Shown here piece after piece: positions 23,182 through 34,554 of a stretch of 64,000 bases of DNA. The first letter of the stretch is position 1. Every line of letters begins with the position of its first letter. Made by a program: the position numbers and the translations under genes. The notes under the pieces are model-generated. The model was not told the origin of the DNA. It made no database searches and saw nothing but the letters and a program-made list of their open reading frames with translations. This stretch comes from Fulvia fulva (taxonomy: Eukaryota > Ascomycota > Dothideomycetes > Mycosphaerellales > Mycosphaerellaceae): assembly GCF_020509005.1 (NCBI RefSeq), contig NC_063012.1, positions 10,850,001 through 10,914,000 on the forward strand, in the 5' to 3' direction.

Positions 23182-26100
23182 TCAATGCCTCCTCGCCTCA
23201 GGAATTGGACCATCCCAATTAATCTTAAGACCTATCACACAAATTAGCACACCTTCACCTTCACCTTCTCCAAACATCAACAGGTTCGAACTGAACTGAA
23301 CTTACTCGTCGGAAACGGAAAATACAAATCCCAATCCTCCGTCAGATAAACATGATAATGCCACTCCTCGGGCACCACTTCCTTATCCCCCGGCACAAAC
23401 TCCTTCAACACCTTCTTAACACAATGCTCGCCACTACTCTTCCCAATCGCGACCGTCGCGGGTCGCAAATTGTCCAGACGCCCGATGACTTTCAGCATCG
23501 TCGTCAAGGCTACCCGCGTCATCGGGAGCCCGAGACATTGGTGTGGGCCCTGGCCGAGCATGAGGTAGGAGTCGATTGGGCGGGTCAGGTCTAGGGTGTC
23601 TGGGTTGGGGAAGTATTTTGGATCGCGACCGGCGGCTTTGAGGTCGACCATGATCTTGTCGCCTTTTTTGAGGTTGTGGGTGCGTTTTCCGAGGATTTCG
23701 GTTGTGTCCTCGATTGTAACGTCCTTTGTCGCGACTCGGAAGATTCCCGTCTCGCCGCGGAGGCGCGCGCCTTCCATGAGGTAGTGCATTAGCGTATCGT
23801 CTGCTTCGGGCGTGTCTTGCTTTGCGAGCTTGTTGATGTCGGGGAGGTATCGGCGGCCTTCGGTGAAGAAGTAGTCGAGGGCTTGGCCGAAGAGTTGGCC
23901 TTGATTGGCGACCATGCCGCCGGCGGTGCCCATGATGTTGCCCCAGACGAGGTCGTCGATGTCTGTGTCGGCTTTGCAGAGCTCGGCGATCATGTGCACG
24001 CCATAAGCGCCTAGAGGTCCGTCGTTGGGTTTGATGGTGTCGATGAGCCATTCGACGAGACGGCCGCCGGTGGCGATGGATTGGACTTGGAGTTTCATGA
24101 TTTTGCCGAGCTGTTGGCATGCTGCGCGGGCTTTTTGACGGAGGGGGAAACTTTTGGGGGGGTCGAGGTCGAAGAAGACGCAGATGAAGACGGCGGCCAT
24201 GATCATGTATAGCTGCTGCTCGGTGAAGAGGCCATGGGGGAATTTCTTGGTCTTCAGTGGGATGCTGAACAGCTCAGCGCCGAAGTGGACGTGAGCGAGA
24301 TTGCCAACGTCTCGGATGATGTCAACATTGTTGACCCCAGCGAGTTTGTAGGATTTCTCCTTGAGCAGTTCGGTTGTCTTTTGCTCGTAGAAGTCGCGAA
24401 CGGCCTTGAGCCACTTTTCGTTGCCACTCGGTATGCCTCTTGATGGTTCGCGTTGGTACATTGCATTCTCCATCAGCTTGCGAGACTTAGCGTTGGCAGG
24501 CCCGTCACCGGCAAGCATGAAGTTCTTGGCCTTTGGACCCATCAGGAATTCCATCGCTGGTCCCCATGTGACGTTGAATGTCTCCTGGTCGTTGGCGACT
24601 TTGACGGCTGCATCGTGGCTGAAGACCACAACGGGGTGCTTGATCTCCTTCGGCTTGTCGAAGTTATATAGATGATCCTTCTTGAGCACTCGGAGAACAC
24701 GGTGCATCTCATCAGGTACAGTCATTGGGTAGTGCACGTAGACGGACGTTGGGTCATAGCTGTTGGGCAGTGCACGCAGCAGGAGCTTGTAGAACAAGCA
24801 TCCATTGTCGATCGAGAGGTCTGGTTGTGTCTCTTGGTATCCCCAATTGGTCAGAAGGGCCGGCGTGCAGGAAGTCGTGTAGAATCTGTCACCTCGAACA
24901 AGAGCGACTGCATCAGACAGCACACCACGGGAAGCTGTGTAAGAAGGGCACAATCCTGAGCCTGGCATTCTGGCTTCCTTTGAGTCTTCGATCACCAAAC
25001 CTGGGTACAATTCGATCTGATCAGGTGTATCGTAGAGGTGCTTCAGTGCTTCTTGCACCTCGACATTGTCTGTAACCTCGCTGAACTTCTCGTAAGGCTT
25101 CAGGTCGAAGTGCTTCCGCATTTCGTTCAAGGTGGCGCATTTCCATGTTCTGGCCTGCATAATGCCGAGCATTTCAACGGCCTTCATGACGGGCGGTACT
25201 TGTTGTGGTCCCATAGCATTGGCACAGTCCTCAATGCTAGCGGTGAGAAGCTCTGCAACATCTTCGTCTCTGAAGGAGCCCTTGTATGGGCCATCTTTCT
25301 GACGCTGCATCTTTGCTTGTTCGGCTTGGAGGCCCGGGAAAGGGCGGGCTTCTGGTTCCTGGTTATACAGATCGTCGGCAAATTCCTTGAGCCTGCCCAA
25401 GAATGGGTATAAGCCACCTGGCTTCCCAACATCCGCGGGCTTGACCTTGGGGAATTGCTCCTTGAAAAGCTGTTGTGTCCAAAGGTCATCCTTCTCCGAC
25501 ACGGCTGAGTGCCATCGGTAGACCAGGTTGAACTCTGCCGAAGATTGGTTGCCAGTCCCAACGGCTGGGCCATCTGGGATTTCGATGCGAGGATTGAGTT
25601 GCCAGTTGTCGTCCGTCTTGTTGAGGTTCAAAATCGTCCGAACGTAGTCGATGAGAATTAAGTTGACGTAAAGGTTGGTTGTGATCAATCGTGCCGTCTG
25701 GAACAAGTCATCGTCGCGCTTGTCGATCTCTTCGGGCTCTTTGCCATCACTCTCCGCATATCGCTTGACCGTCGGATGCCTTGGGTCCACAGAGAACCGA
25801 TTGTCTTCGTTGATGGCGGCAAGCTGCTCGACAACATAGTTGTGGTAACGGTTGAAGCAAATCAGTAGAGCGCCAACACCAGGAGGAAACGAGAGAAGAC
25901 GAGACTCTGAGAAGCAATCAGGCTTGATCTTTCCGTTCTTGAAAGTTCTCATGCGCTTCTGCTCTTTCCAGTTACTGCCGTACAAAGGAGCAAGGTCGAG
26001 ATATGAAGATGTCAATGAGACATTGTAGTCCTCGTGCGAGGTCCTAAAGACATCGTGAATGATGATACTCGCCAGATAGAAGAGCACACTAGAGATGCCG

Positions 26101-26774
26101 TTTGGGTGCGCCTGTCCGGCTGGCTTCTTCCGAGCCATCAAGGCATCGAACAATATGCCAGGGTCTGGAAGGGTTGCCGACTGCTTCGTCTTCGGAGGGA
26201 CTGTACGGGCGTATGGCATGCCAGCTCTGCCGATGTTCGGGTACTTGTAGTTGTTGTTCTTGCCGTCTGGTTGGCGGAACTTGTACTCATCGCTGAGCAG
26301 TGTCTGAGGTGGGTGCTCGAGGTCATCCCAAAGGGTTGTGATAAATTGGTTCGTGATCTTCTTCTGGACCTTTGCGTCGGGCATCTTGGACGCAACAGCG
26401 ACCAAGCTCTCCATGAGATAGTCCCTGTCATCCAAAGGCTCCTTGAGCGCGGCATGTTTGAAAGTCTCGAGGAGTGCCCCGAGGTCGTTGATATCCTGTC
26501 TGCGGATATCTTTGTACAGATTCTCGACATCCTTCATTAAGTTGGCTTTGTCTTCTTGGGGTAGCTCGCTGCCATCGCCTGTCTCAGTTGGTAGTGGAGC
26601 CCTAACTGCTTTCAAGAGGCTGCCGAGTTGCTGGATCGATTCCCAAATGCCCTGCTTAGTCTCCTGTAGCTGGGGCGATGCTTGTGGTGCAGGAACGTCA
26701 TGTCCATTGACTCTGCCATTGGCTTGGGTCTGGCCCGAAAACTCACTGCCAAAGTGAGGGATATAGCTGCTCAT
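23182..26774 (-). CDS. Ppo-type fatty-acid dioxygenase / cytochrome P450 fusion (linoleate diol synthase family)
   Basis: Exons are 26774..23306 and 23231..23182 around a 74-bp intron near the 3' end, giving 1172 residues; the last exon adds SLKINWDGPIPEARRH. Ppo enzymes make psi-factor oxylipins: an N-terminal haem peroxidase-like domain oxygenates linoleate or oleate, and a C-terminal P450 isomerises the hydroperoxide to a diol. Visible are IIIHDVFRTSHED and SSYLDLAPLYG (peroxidase core), the YRWHS motif near residue 415 with the expected catalytic Tyr and proximal His, and a P450 haem site GQGPHQCLG near 1078. The haem Cys is retained, which favours a PpoA-type diol synthase over members that have lost P450 activity. 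Oxylipins tune sporulation in Aspergillus; the role here is inferred. Confidence 0.93.
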
Positions 26775-27169
26775 ATTGGATCTACGACATCTGTTAGCTT
26801 GGAGTGTCCAAGAGTCGATACTGCTATCGCCAACGCTTGGTTCTTAAGACCACGGAGCGGGCCATTAATATGCCCATATTCGGCTGGCGAGCTCTGTATT
26901 CGTTGTCCATCCTCTACAGCGTCTGTGCGTTGTGATCTCTTTGTTCCAAGATCTTGGCCGACGGAACTGGTTTGAGGGCTTGAAAGAATGCTCGCCTGCG
27001 CTCTCAAATCTGCAGACTTGCTAGCATAATGTCGTGGTTTGGAGCTACGCTGGCCTTGTGACTTGGGCGGAAGTGGTGGCAATGGTCGCTGCAAGCTGCA
27101 GTTGATGAAAGGTGAGTGGTCATGTAGACTCCCGGAGGATTTGGTCCGCTTTCCGTAGGTGTTAGGCAT
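26771..27169 (-). other. 132-codon upstream ORF (or N-terminal exon) abutting the Ppo start
   Basis: A minus-strand open frame starts at an ATG at 27169 and ends with TGA at 26773..26771, overlapping the Ppo ATG at 26774 in an ATGA arrangement. The predicted peptide is Ser/Pro/Gln-rich (for example RPLPPLPPKSQGQ) and looks disordered. It could be a translated upstream ORF in the Ppo leader. It could also be an alternative first exon: GCTAACAG and GTCGTAG signals lie just before the Ppo ATG, but the phase only works with a weak GTTGGC donor. Confidence 0.3.
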
Positions 27170-28061
27170 TGTTGGCCGTTGAGCATGACCTCCCGACTAG
27201 CTCTGTGGCAACGTTGTTCCCGCTCAATTATGTGAATGATGTTTTCACACCAAGCCCGCAGCGGCCACGCTTTCCAGCGTTGAAAGAAACATGGCAAGGT
27301 AGGTACGATCCATTCGGCCCGCTGACCTAGGTTTCCAATGCTCTTTCCCAGATAACATAAAGCAAAAAGTTCACGTACCATACAATGTTCCAATGCTTGT
27401 GTCCTGTTGTCCAAGGGTTCGGCTTGGCGTTGTGATACAGGCAGTAAGAACTCCAACCAAGAAATGCAGTACAAGGAGACCGCTCAGGTAGTAGATGGAA
27501 AGGAGCCTTACGATACCCAGGCGCGAAAGATGTGGATTATGTATACAGCGCATGCTCCAGATCTCCCCACCGCGCATTGGCAGAGGGCGTCAGCCCAAGG
27601 CGTGTGCTCTGGCATTTTTGACTTTGCGGACGCTGCGGCTGATCCGATACCGACTTTCCGTAGGCTGCGCCTCGAGAAACAGACTCGAAGAAGAAGAGGA
27701 TCCAAAACGCTGTGCGAGCTGCATAGTAAAAGCTCGAAGCTGAGAGGTCGAGGTGGGGCGCTAGAGACTCGAGCCCTGCAAGCCACCTCGTGGCCTTGGA
27801 CGGAAAGGTATCAGCTCTCGCGAACGCCGAACCTTGTCTGTGCAAGACTGGCGGTATGGGAACAGAGGACCCCACTGAACACGACGGCAGGACCTTGATG
27901 CTCGTGGACATCTGGTGATCAGGCTGACATATGACGATGTTGGGACGTTGTTCCAACGAGTTCATTCGGCCCCTTGCAGTAGTTTGCCGAGACGTCTTCA
28001 CAGGATTAGGAAGTATGTTGGTGTAACGGAATATTCGGCATATTCGGCGGCCAACCCATCG
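27170..28061. other. intergenic region, nothing recognised
   Basis: About 890 bp upstream of the Ppo transcription unit, probably containing its promoter. Open frames on both strands are short and have no motif I can support. Confidence 0.4.
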
Positions 28062-28389
28062 TTACTGCCCTTCCTGCAAGACGTCGCGAGTCTCGAGCCT
28101 CAAGGCGTGATTGGACAACTTGGCTTCAGCTATTCGTGAGGACGCCCTCAGCGCCTCGTTGACCCTGGCATCAGCTGAGGGCGAAGTCTGTTGATCCATG
28201 TAGCAGACCCCACCTTGGTATGCTGCCAATGGAGGGCAGACTCTTGGTCAAGAACATGTGAAGCAAGAGGCGTCCACAGAGGGCGGCAACATAGATGGTC
28301 ACGATGGTCAACGATATGTTGTCCACAGTCACTGTTCCTGTGCCGAAAGTGGTCCATGGTTGTTTGACGACAAGCTCATCAATATTCAT
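28062..28389 (-). CDS. probable small single-pass membrane protein (92 aa)
   Basis: I infer two exons, 28389..28214 and 28164..28062, around a 49-bp intron (GTGGGG donor, GCTGAT branch-like element, GCCAG acceptor). The product has 92 residues. It begins MNIDELVVKQPWTTFG. A hydrophobic helix follows (ISLTIVTIYVAALCGRLLLHMF, about residues 25-47), then a charged helical tail with NEALRASSRIAEAKLSN and ending DVLQEGQ. The start lies 108 bp from the divergent TSC13 start, consistent with a shared promoter. Without splicing the first exon would end 14 codons later at TGA. I do not recognise the family. Codon usage in both exons looks coding, but no homology can be checked here. Confidence 0.42.
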
Positions 28390-28497
28390 TGGAGCTCGGA
28401 AAGTTCAACGGCCCGATCGCTGCCGATGCTTTATGCGACTTCCCTGAAGCATTGAACGCAATTCTTGTACATCGTCTGAGCAAGCACAGCACCAGCC

Positions 28498-29523
28498 ATG
28501 GCCTCCAAACCGGTCAATCTGCAACTCAAGCCGCGAGGTAGGTGACATTGTTTGGCGGCCTCAAGGTGACACTCCGTACTCACCGGTAGTAGGCAAACGC
28601 ATTCCAGGCCTGCCGAAGGAGACCAGCACATACATCCAGGGCAGCACAGCCGACCTCTACCACCGCATAGCAGCCGAGTCACGCTTCGACATACACCGCC
28701 TACGCATCACGAAAGAAGATGGTACCCTCGTACCTAATGACAAGAAAACCACAGTCGACAGCTTGGGCCTGAAAGATGGCAGCGTGGTACAGGTCAAAGA
28801 TCTGGGTACGTAACAACACACAATCCGACGCATCCACCTCTAACGAGCCCCATCCCAGGCCTTCAAATTGCCTGGCGCACAGTCTTCATCATCGAATATC
28901 TCGGTCCCCTTCTCATCCACCCACTCTTCTACTACGGACGTCCCCTCTATCACAAGAATGCCTCCGGCCCACCATCCTCCCTCCAGACCCTCTCCTTCGC
29001 TACGATAATGCTGCACTTCCTCAAGCGCGAGCTCGAAACAGCTTTCGTCCACCGCTTCAGCAACGCCACCATGCCAGTCATGAACATCTTCAAGAACTCA
29101 GGCCACTACTGGATCCTCTCTGGCGCGTTGGTAGCGTATTTCACATACTCCCCCACAGCGTGGGCTGCGGAGCCGAGTAGCGCGTTGTATACATACTTCG
29201 CACTGGCCCTGTTTGTGATTGGTGAGCTAGGGAACTTGAACGCACATCTTGTGCTTCGGAATCTGCGATCACCAGGCGGAACGGAGAGGGGTGTGCCCAA
29301 GGGCTTGGGATTCGATTGGGTTACGTGCCCGAACTACTTGTTCGAGACGATTGCGTGGGTGGGTATGGTGTTGATTACGAAGAGCTGGGCTACCTTGCTG
29401 TTTGCTGTGGTTGCTGTGGGAACTATGGCGCTTTGGGCGCAGAAGAAGGAGAGGAGGTATAGGAAAGAGCTGGGTGGATCGTACAAGAAGAAGACGTTCG
29501 CGATGATTCCGGGAGTCATTTGA
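28498..29523 (+). CDS. TSC13: very-long-chain enoyl-CoA reductase Tsc13
   Basis: Tsc13 performs the last reduction (trans-2-enoyl-CoA to acyl-CoA) in ER very-long-chain fatty-acid elongation, supplying sphingolipid synthesis. Exons are 28498..28537, 28593..28805 and 28859..29523 (introns 55 and 53 bp), giving 305 residues against 310 in yeast. Residues 1-80 form a ubiquitin-like N-terminal domain (LQLKPRGKRIPGLPKE, DSLGLKDGSVVQVKDLG). Membrane segments follow, then the steroid 5-alpha-reductase-like C-terminal domain: LNAHLVLRNLRSPGGTERG, FDWVTCPNYLFETIAWVG and KKERRYRKELGGSYKKK. The gene is complete, with conserved blocks in order. Confidence 0.95.
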
Positions 29524-30085
29524 GTGGATGGTGGGGAGCGGAAGTCGTGCAGATACGTACCAAGAAGATGGAATGTGAAAGACAGTAGCAGGCACATGTA
29601 CAGGAATCATCCATTAGGCATATGGCGGGTATAACCACGCAGATTAACCATCTACAATTGCATTTATGACCATCCCAGTCCCTCCTACAAAAGTCGTATC
29701 CTGCATCGTAGAAACCCCTGCCTTGCCTTGCATACACGACCGGACGCTCACTACAAGGACATTCGTGAGAGTGTATATGAGGAATCATTGTAGACAATTG
29801 TAGCATGGCTGAGGGCTGTCCCGTCGTTGATCGAGGCTTCATTTATGATATCCTTAGATGTATGACATCCTATCGCATCCGATCGCATCCTTCGTGCTGA
29901 TCTTCGATAGATATATCATCCACTTCTGCCCATAAAATCGAGTTTGTTGCTCTGTGACAATCCTCCAATCCATTTCCCTGACAGCTGAAACATCTCGCTA
30001 AAACCGCAGCAAATGCCTTCTTCGCTTTCCCACCCCAATCATAAAAACCATCAAACTCCTCCCACCCCTCCCCTCGCCCGGCTGG
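29524..30085. other. convergent 3' intergenic region
   Basis: About 560 bp between the TSC13 and PAP2 stop codons. It contains a short repeat of the form ATCGCATCC near 29870-29890 and a pyrimidine-rich block at 30010-30085. No gene is supported. Confidence 0.45.
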
Positions 30086-31378
30086 TCACGCCCTCCCCCC
30101 CTGCGCCTCTACATCCCTCCCCTTCCCCCTCCCACCACTCGCAGTCTCCCACCCCTCCTCACCAACATACCCCCCCGTCCCGACCCCTATCGCAAAAGCT
30201 CTATTCCTGCTCCTCGCACCCCACGCCCATCCTTGGCCCCTGGAGATGGGGAGGTGGTACCATCGGAAGGATAAGTAGGCGGTAGCGATCCCGATCAGGG
30301 AGCCAGAGATGATGTCGAAGCCGAAATGGTAGAATTCTACGTAGCGGGTGGAGCAAATGTAGACGGCGACGGCGACGGGGAGAAGAGCGGGGATTATGAG
30401 GTAGTTGGGTGGGGCGGCGGCGGCGTTGCGCATCCAGAGCGGGGAGGTGGAGATGTCGTCGGAGGTTGGGTGGTGGGAGGAGGGGCCGGCGGCGCCGCGG
30501 TAGGTTGTGTCTTCTTCGCGTTTGGTGTCTTCGCTGTCGCCGCGGGCGCGGTTGGAGTGGAGGGGTAGGAGTTCGTGGTCGCCGTTTTGGGGGATTGTGG
30601 AGCGGAGGGGTTGTTGTTGTTGTTGCTGTTGTTCGAGGGGTGTGGGGAGGTGGGGGAGGCCGATGGCGAATTTGGAGCAGAAGTAGAGGGTTAGATATAG
30701 CAGGCCGGACCAGGACCAGGAACTGTGACCACTTGGGAAGGAGCGGAATCCATCGTCGAGAAACGCGATGTCGGGTTGTGTGCAAATACTGAAATCCACC
30801 AAAGTCCAGCTTATACTCAAATCCTGTCCATATCCGCCCACGACGTGGTCTCCAATGTTTGAAAGGTCGGGCTGGCATTTCGCGATCAAGTTGGGGCGGG
30901 GTTTGCCGAACATGTTCTTCATGCCTTGGGTTATGAAGAAGGCTACTGCGACGGACAAGCATAGTCCCGCGAGTCCCTTCTCAAGCTCCCATAATTTGAG
31001 CTTGATGACTTGGCTTGTTGTGCTGACTCTTCTGACGTTGCCGCCGGGGACGAAGATTAGGGTGATGAGGGCGATGATTGCGGCAGGGACGACGAATGCG
31101 ATGACGCCTAGCATCCAGATCGAGATTTGCTCGTCGACTACTGGGTTCGAGATCTCCAGATTCAGGAGGGAGAAGGGTCGGTGGTGAGGGCGGACTTTGG
31201 AGAGACCTGCGCCGGCTGCTGCGAAGACGATGATGATGAACCAGTCGAACAGGTAAGATACGACGAGCTTTTTCGAAGGCTTGCCCGTTGCGCCCAAGAG
31301 CGTGCCTTTGTTTATGGCCATACGCGCCATGATTGTTGTGGAGGTACTGCCAATGCGCCTGGTTGTAATTCTGCGCAA
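30086..31378 (-). CDS. PAP2-superfamily lipid phosphatase (diacylglycerol pyrophosphate phosphatase / LPP type)
   Basis: A single-exon frame of 430 residues; translation may instead begin at the Met at residue 17 (MARMAINKG). These integral membrane enzymes dephosphorylate diacylglycerol pyrophosphate, phosphatidate or lysophosphatidate. The three PAP2 motifs are present in order: KNMFGKPRPN near residue 160, FPSGHSSW near 215, and TRYVEFYHFGFD near 345. About six membrane segments are evident. Between motifs two and three sits a low-complexity insertion of about 80 residues with a poly-Gln run (Q8) and acidic and Ser-rich sequence, absent from the compact yeast Dpp1. The tail is Gly/Arg-rich. 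The substrate is inferred from the family only. Confidence 0.9.
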   Translation of the reverse strand: MRRITTRRIGSTSTTIMARMAINKGTLLGATGKPSKKLVVSYLFDWFIIIVFAAAGAGLSKVRPHHRPFSLLNLEISNPVVDEQISIWMLGVIAFVVPAAIIALITLIFVPGGNVRRVSTTSQVIKLKLWELEKGLAGLCLSVAVAFFITQGMKNMFGKPRPNLIAKCQPDLSNIGDHVVGGYGQDLSISWTLVDFSICTQPDIAFLDDGFRSFPSGHSSWSWSGLLYLTLYFCSKFAIGLPHLPTPLEQQQQQQQPLRSTIPQNGDHELLPLHSNRARGDSEDTKREEDTTYRGAAGPSSHHPTSDDISTSPLWMRNAAAAPPNYLIIPALLPVAVAVYICSTRYVEFYHFGFDIISGSLIGIATAYLSFRWYHLPISRGQGWAWGARSRNRAFAIGVGTGGYVGEEGWETASGGRGKGRDVEAQGGRA

Positions 31379-32216
31379 CTCACAGTGATGAGGTGAGGTA
31401 AGGAAAGAACGACGAGGATGGAATGCTCAAAACACAGGTGACGAGTAAGGACGACCTGGATAGTACAGTTTCTTAATACTTACCAACAAGACATCTAGCC
31501 GAGAAGCGGCAGCATGGTTACCCACCGATTACCCATGCGTCTTGTGCGACCACTGAACGAAACGCAGTGACAGTACGAACGAGACGTGAAATGGCGCGCG
31601 TGTCGTCAGCAAGCGTGTGGCTGAGGGTTGTGTGCTTCAATTCCAGTTGCAGCTAATTGAAACTTATCCAGCACGATGCCATCACACCAGTCTAAATGGG
31701 GGTCAACTTTGATGCCGATCCAATCAATTCTAGGCCCAAGACCGCGACTGTGTGCTCGGCTGGACTTGGCGAGAGGCTGTGACCATCGCCAAGTTCAAAT
31801 GTCGTCTCACCCTCGTACAGAAAGGCAACTGTACAAAGGCGCAGAGTTCTGCTGCGAGTGCTGAACGACGAGACGAAAGACTTTCGTTCGGTGTCGATCC
31901 AAATCCTTCGCGGACGTGGCCGTGGCTTGCGATGGCGCGATGGCACTGAACGACAATGGACCGCTGCATCGGAACGCGCGCGAACATCGCCGGCGCTTCA
32001 TCCCACGGCGATCTGAATCTTCAGCAGCGGGATCCGATACCATAGCCACTCGCTGTGGCTATGAAGCAGTATCAGTATTGTTTGACATCTGCTCAAACGC
32101 GGAGCTTAATGTTGTACAATGCCAGTCTGACATGCGACCCGAAATGGCATTCGAGCGGCACCGTAGTGTATAGACAGATCGAGCGGTTGCATGCGTGTCA
32201 AGCTGACGGTCTCACT
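31379..32216. other. intergenic region, nothing recognised
   Basis: About 840 bp between the start of the PAP2 gene and the stop of the aminotransferase gene, likely including the PAP2 promoter. Overlapping open frames are present on both strands without recognisable domains. Confidence 0.4.
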
Positions 32217-33729
32217 TCAAAGGGGTCTCATTTCTTGCTGGCCATCTGTGCCTTCGATCTTGCCAGGAGCTTTGAAGACAGCATGCATAGAGTCTTGAAG
32301 AATCTTCATACCCTCGTCAATCTCAGAATCTGAGATGATGAGCGGTGGCACGAAGCGCAAAGTGTTCGTGCCGCAGGTGATGATGAGCAGACCGCGTTCT
32401 CGTGCGGCTGTGATGACCGGCGTAGGGTCTTCGTTGAGCTGCAGACCCAGTATTAAGCCGCGACCTCTGACCTCTTGCACAACATCAGGGAATGCCTCGT
32501 GGATGCGAACAAAGTGCTGGCGGAATCGTGCTTCCTTCTTTAGAACGTCCTTGAGCAACTCTGGCTCTGACAGGCGTGAAACAATGTAATGCGCCACACG
32601 GCAACCAAGAGGATTGCCACCAAAGGTAGTTCCATGGTCACCGGTCACGATCTTGCTCGACACATCCTCAGTCACCAGGGTAGCTCCGATTGGGAAGCCG
32701 TTTCCGAGCGCCTTTGCTGTAGTGACAATATCCGGGTGTGCCTCTGCAGGTAGATCGGCGTGGGCCCAGAGTTTACCAGTACGTCCCATACCGCACTGAA
32801 TCTCGTCGTGGATCAACACTGCACCCACCTCTGTGCAGCGCTTTCGCAGAGCGATGAGGAACTCGGGCGTTGCGACGTTCACACCACCCTCGCCCTGAAT
32901 TGGCTCAACAATGACACCGCACGTGCTGTCGGTGACAAGATCTTTGATCGCACTGACATCGTTCAACGTGCCGTACCTGAATCCTGGAATCATCGGAGAG
33001 AATGGTTTCTGGTACTTCGGGTTCGGTGTTGCTGATAGTGATCCCATTGTTCGGCCATGGAAAGATCCATTGAAGCTGACAAGCTCAAACTTGCTGCCAT
33101 CAGCTTGTACGCTCCTGCCATACTTTCGTGCGAACTTGATAGCGGCCTCATTTGCTTCACTGCCAGAGTTGCAGATGAAAGCTCGGCTTACATCGAAGCC
33201 ACCGGCTTCTTTGGTCTTCTCCACGAGTAGCTGACTGAGAGCTCCTGTCCATGGATTGTAGTAGAGATTCGAGGCGTGTACCAATGTTTGCGATTGCTGG
33301 TAAAGGATTTTGCTCATCTCGGGGTCACAGTGGCCCAATGCATTGACTGCAATTCCTGCAGTGAAGTCGAGATATTGCCTGTTCTCCACATCCCATAGGT
33401 AACATCCCTCTCCTTTGTGGAATACCGGCGGTGGGCGGACATATGTTGGGACCATGTAAGGTGTGTGCGAGTTGACCAAGCGGGCTGTCTGTGAATCGGA
33501 GGGGGGATCGGGTGTTCGTAGAGATGCTTCCTTCTGCCATGATTGTTAGCCCAAGACGATACCGCCAGTCGATTGCTCATACCTCAATGGCTTTCAGCTT
33601 GTCTGCCGGCAGACTCGAAGCTGCTGTTGCCGCTGCCGCATACGCGCGTCGAGTCGTGGTGGGATGGACATTGCGAGTTTGTGTTCGCAATGCTGCGCCA
33701 ATGCGCTGGCTGCACGTTCGGAGAGACAT
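32217..33729 (-). CDS. ARG8: acetylornithine aminotransferase, mitochondrial
   Basis: Arg8 transfers an amino group from glutamate to N-acetylglutamate semialdehyde in mitochondrial arginine/ornithine synthesis, using PLP. Exons are 33729..33583 and 33533..32217 around a 49-bp intron with a CTAAC branch point, giving 487 residues. The first ~45 residues are rich in Arg, Ala, Ser and Thr and almost free of acidic residues, fitting a mitochondrial presequence. Class III aminotransferase features include ICNSGSEANEAAIKFARKYG (PLP phosphate contact), HGRTMGSLSAT, IHDEIQCGMGRTG, and the PLP lysine in TTAKALGNGFPIGA. Conserved blocks are intact to the C-terminus (LRFVPPLIISDSEID). Confidence 0.95.
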
Positions 33730-34463
33730 TGTATCTATACAAATGGTCAAAACGACTGTACAATCGGCACTGCGGGACTCATAAGAGGAGTATGTGCTGA
33801 AGGAGTCAGACGAGAGTCATTTATTACTGCCTTTGAAACTTCGAGATTTAATGACGCTGTACTGAGCCGATGCCGGACAACACGCGACGATCCGGTCATC
33901 TCCTGAACAACATCCCTCTTGCGCGTTTGTCACTTCTCTCCCTCACTCACGCGGTATCTTTCGGCATCATCGAAGCCATGGCAGAGTCCATATGGTGACA
34001 TCCTGCTTTTCAGTCGTTTCGCGGCCAATACATGATCACCCAATGGGCACATGGCGGTCCAGCACAAGGAACATGCCGGTGTTGACCAGGGCCAGTGCTG
34101 GCAGTGCGTAGCTGCTTCGCGCAATCACACGGTCACACCTCAAGGAGCGAGAGCCGCCGATAAAAAAGTTGATTGCCGCTGAACACATCGACTTGTTCCG
34201 ACGCAATGGCTACATACCTGCTTGAGCCTGCCGGCGTGCTAGTAGACGGTTGCGTGGACCATTGCAATTGTATGAGCGGACCGAAGCGGCATCTCATTCT
34301 GTCAACAGTCCTTGAGCAGATATCAGGTGCATCCCATTGCAGTCATTCATTCGGGACAATATCAGCGCCTCAGTTTCGAAACCATCTTCAACAAAGGTTT
34401 TCCGGAAGCTCCGAGCATTTCGTTGTTTCTGGAGACCACAGGTCTAACATCTCCAGGGGGTCA
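33730..34463. other. intergenic region upstream of the transposon
   Basis: About 730 bp between ARG8 and the left transposon end, holding the ARG8 promoter. A plus-strand frame running through 34312-34465 reads somewhat protein-like (VIHSGQYQRLSFETIFNKGF) and enters the transposon; I could not tie it to any family. Confidence 0.4.
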
Positions 34464-34465
34464 TA

Positions 34466-34531
34466 GCCGTGTCGGTCCCCATGCACCCGCGAAGCGGGTG
34501 TTGGACAACCCAGTGATATTGGACACCTCAA
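34466..34531. repeat. left terminal inverted repeat of the Fot1-like element
   Basis: It begins GCCGTGTCGGTCCCC and ends CACCTCAA. It is the reverse complement of 36298..36363 apart from one G/A difference at repeat position 33. Confidence 0.95.
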
Positions 34532-34554
34532 CGATATCAATGAGGTGTATTCAA

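Noticed and set aside
30201..30962. 253-codon minus-strand frame very rich in Arg and Pro
   Set aside because: Out-of-frame shadow of the PAP2 phosphatase gene.
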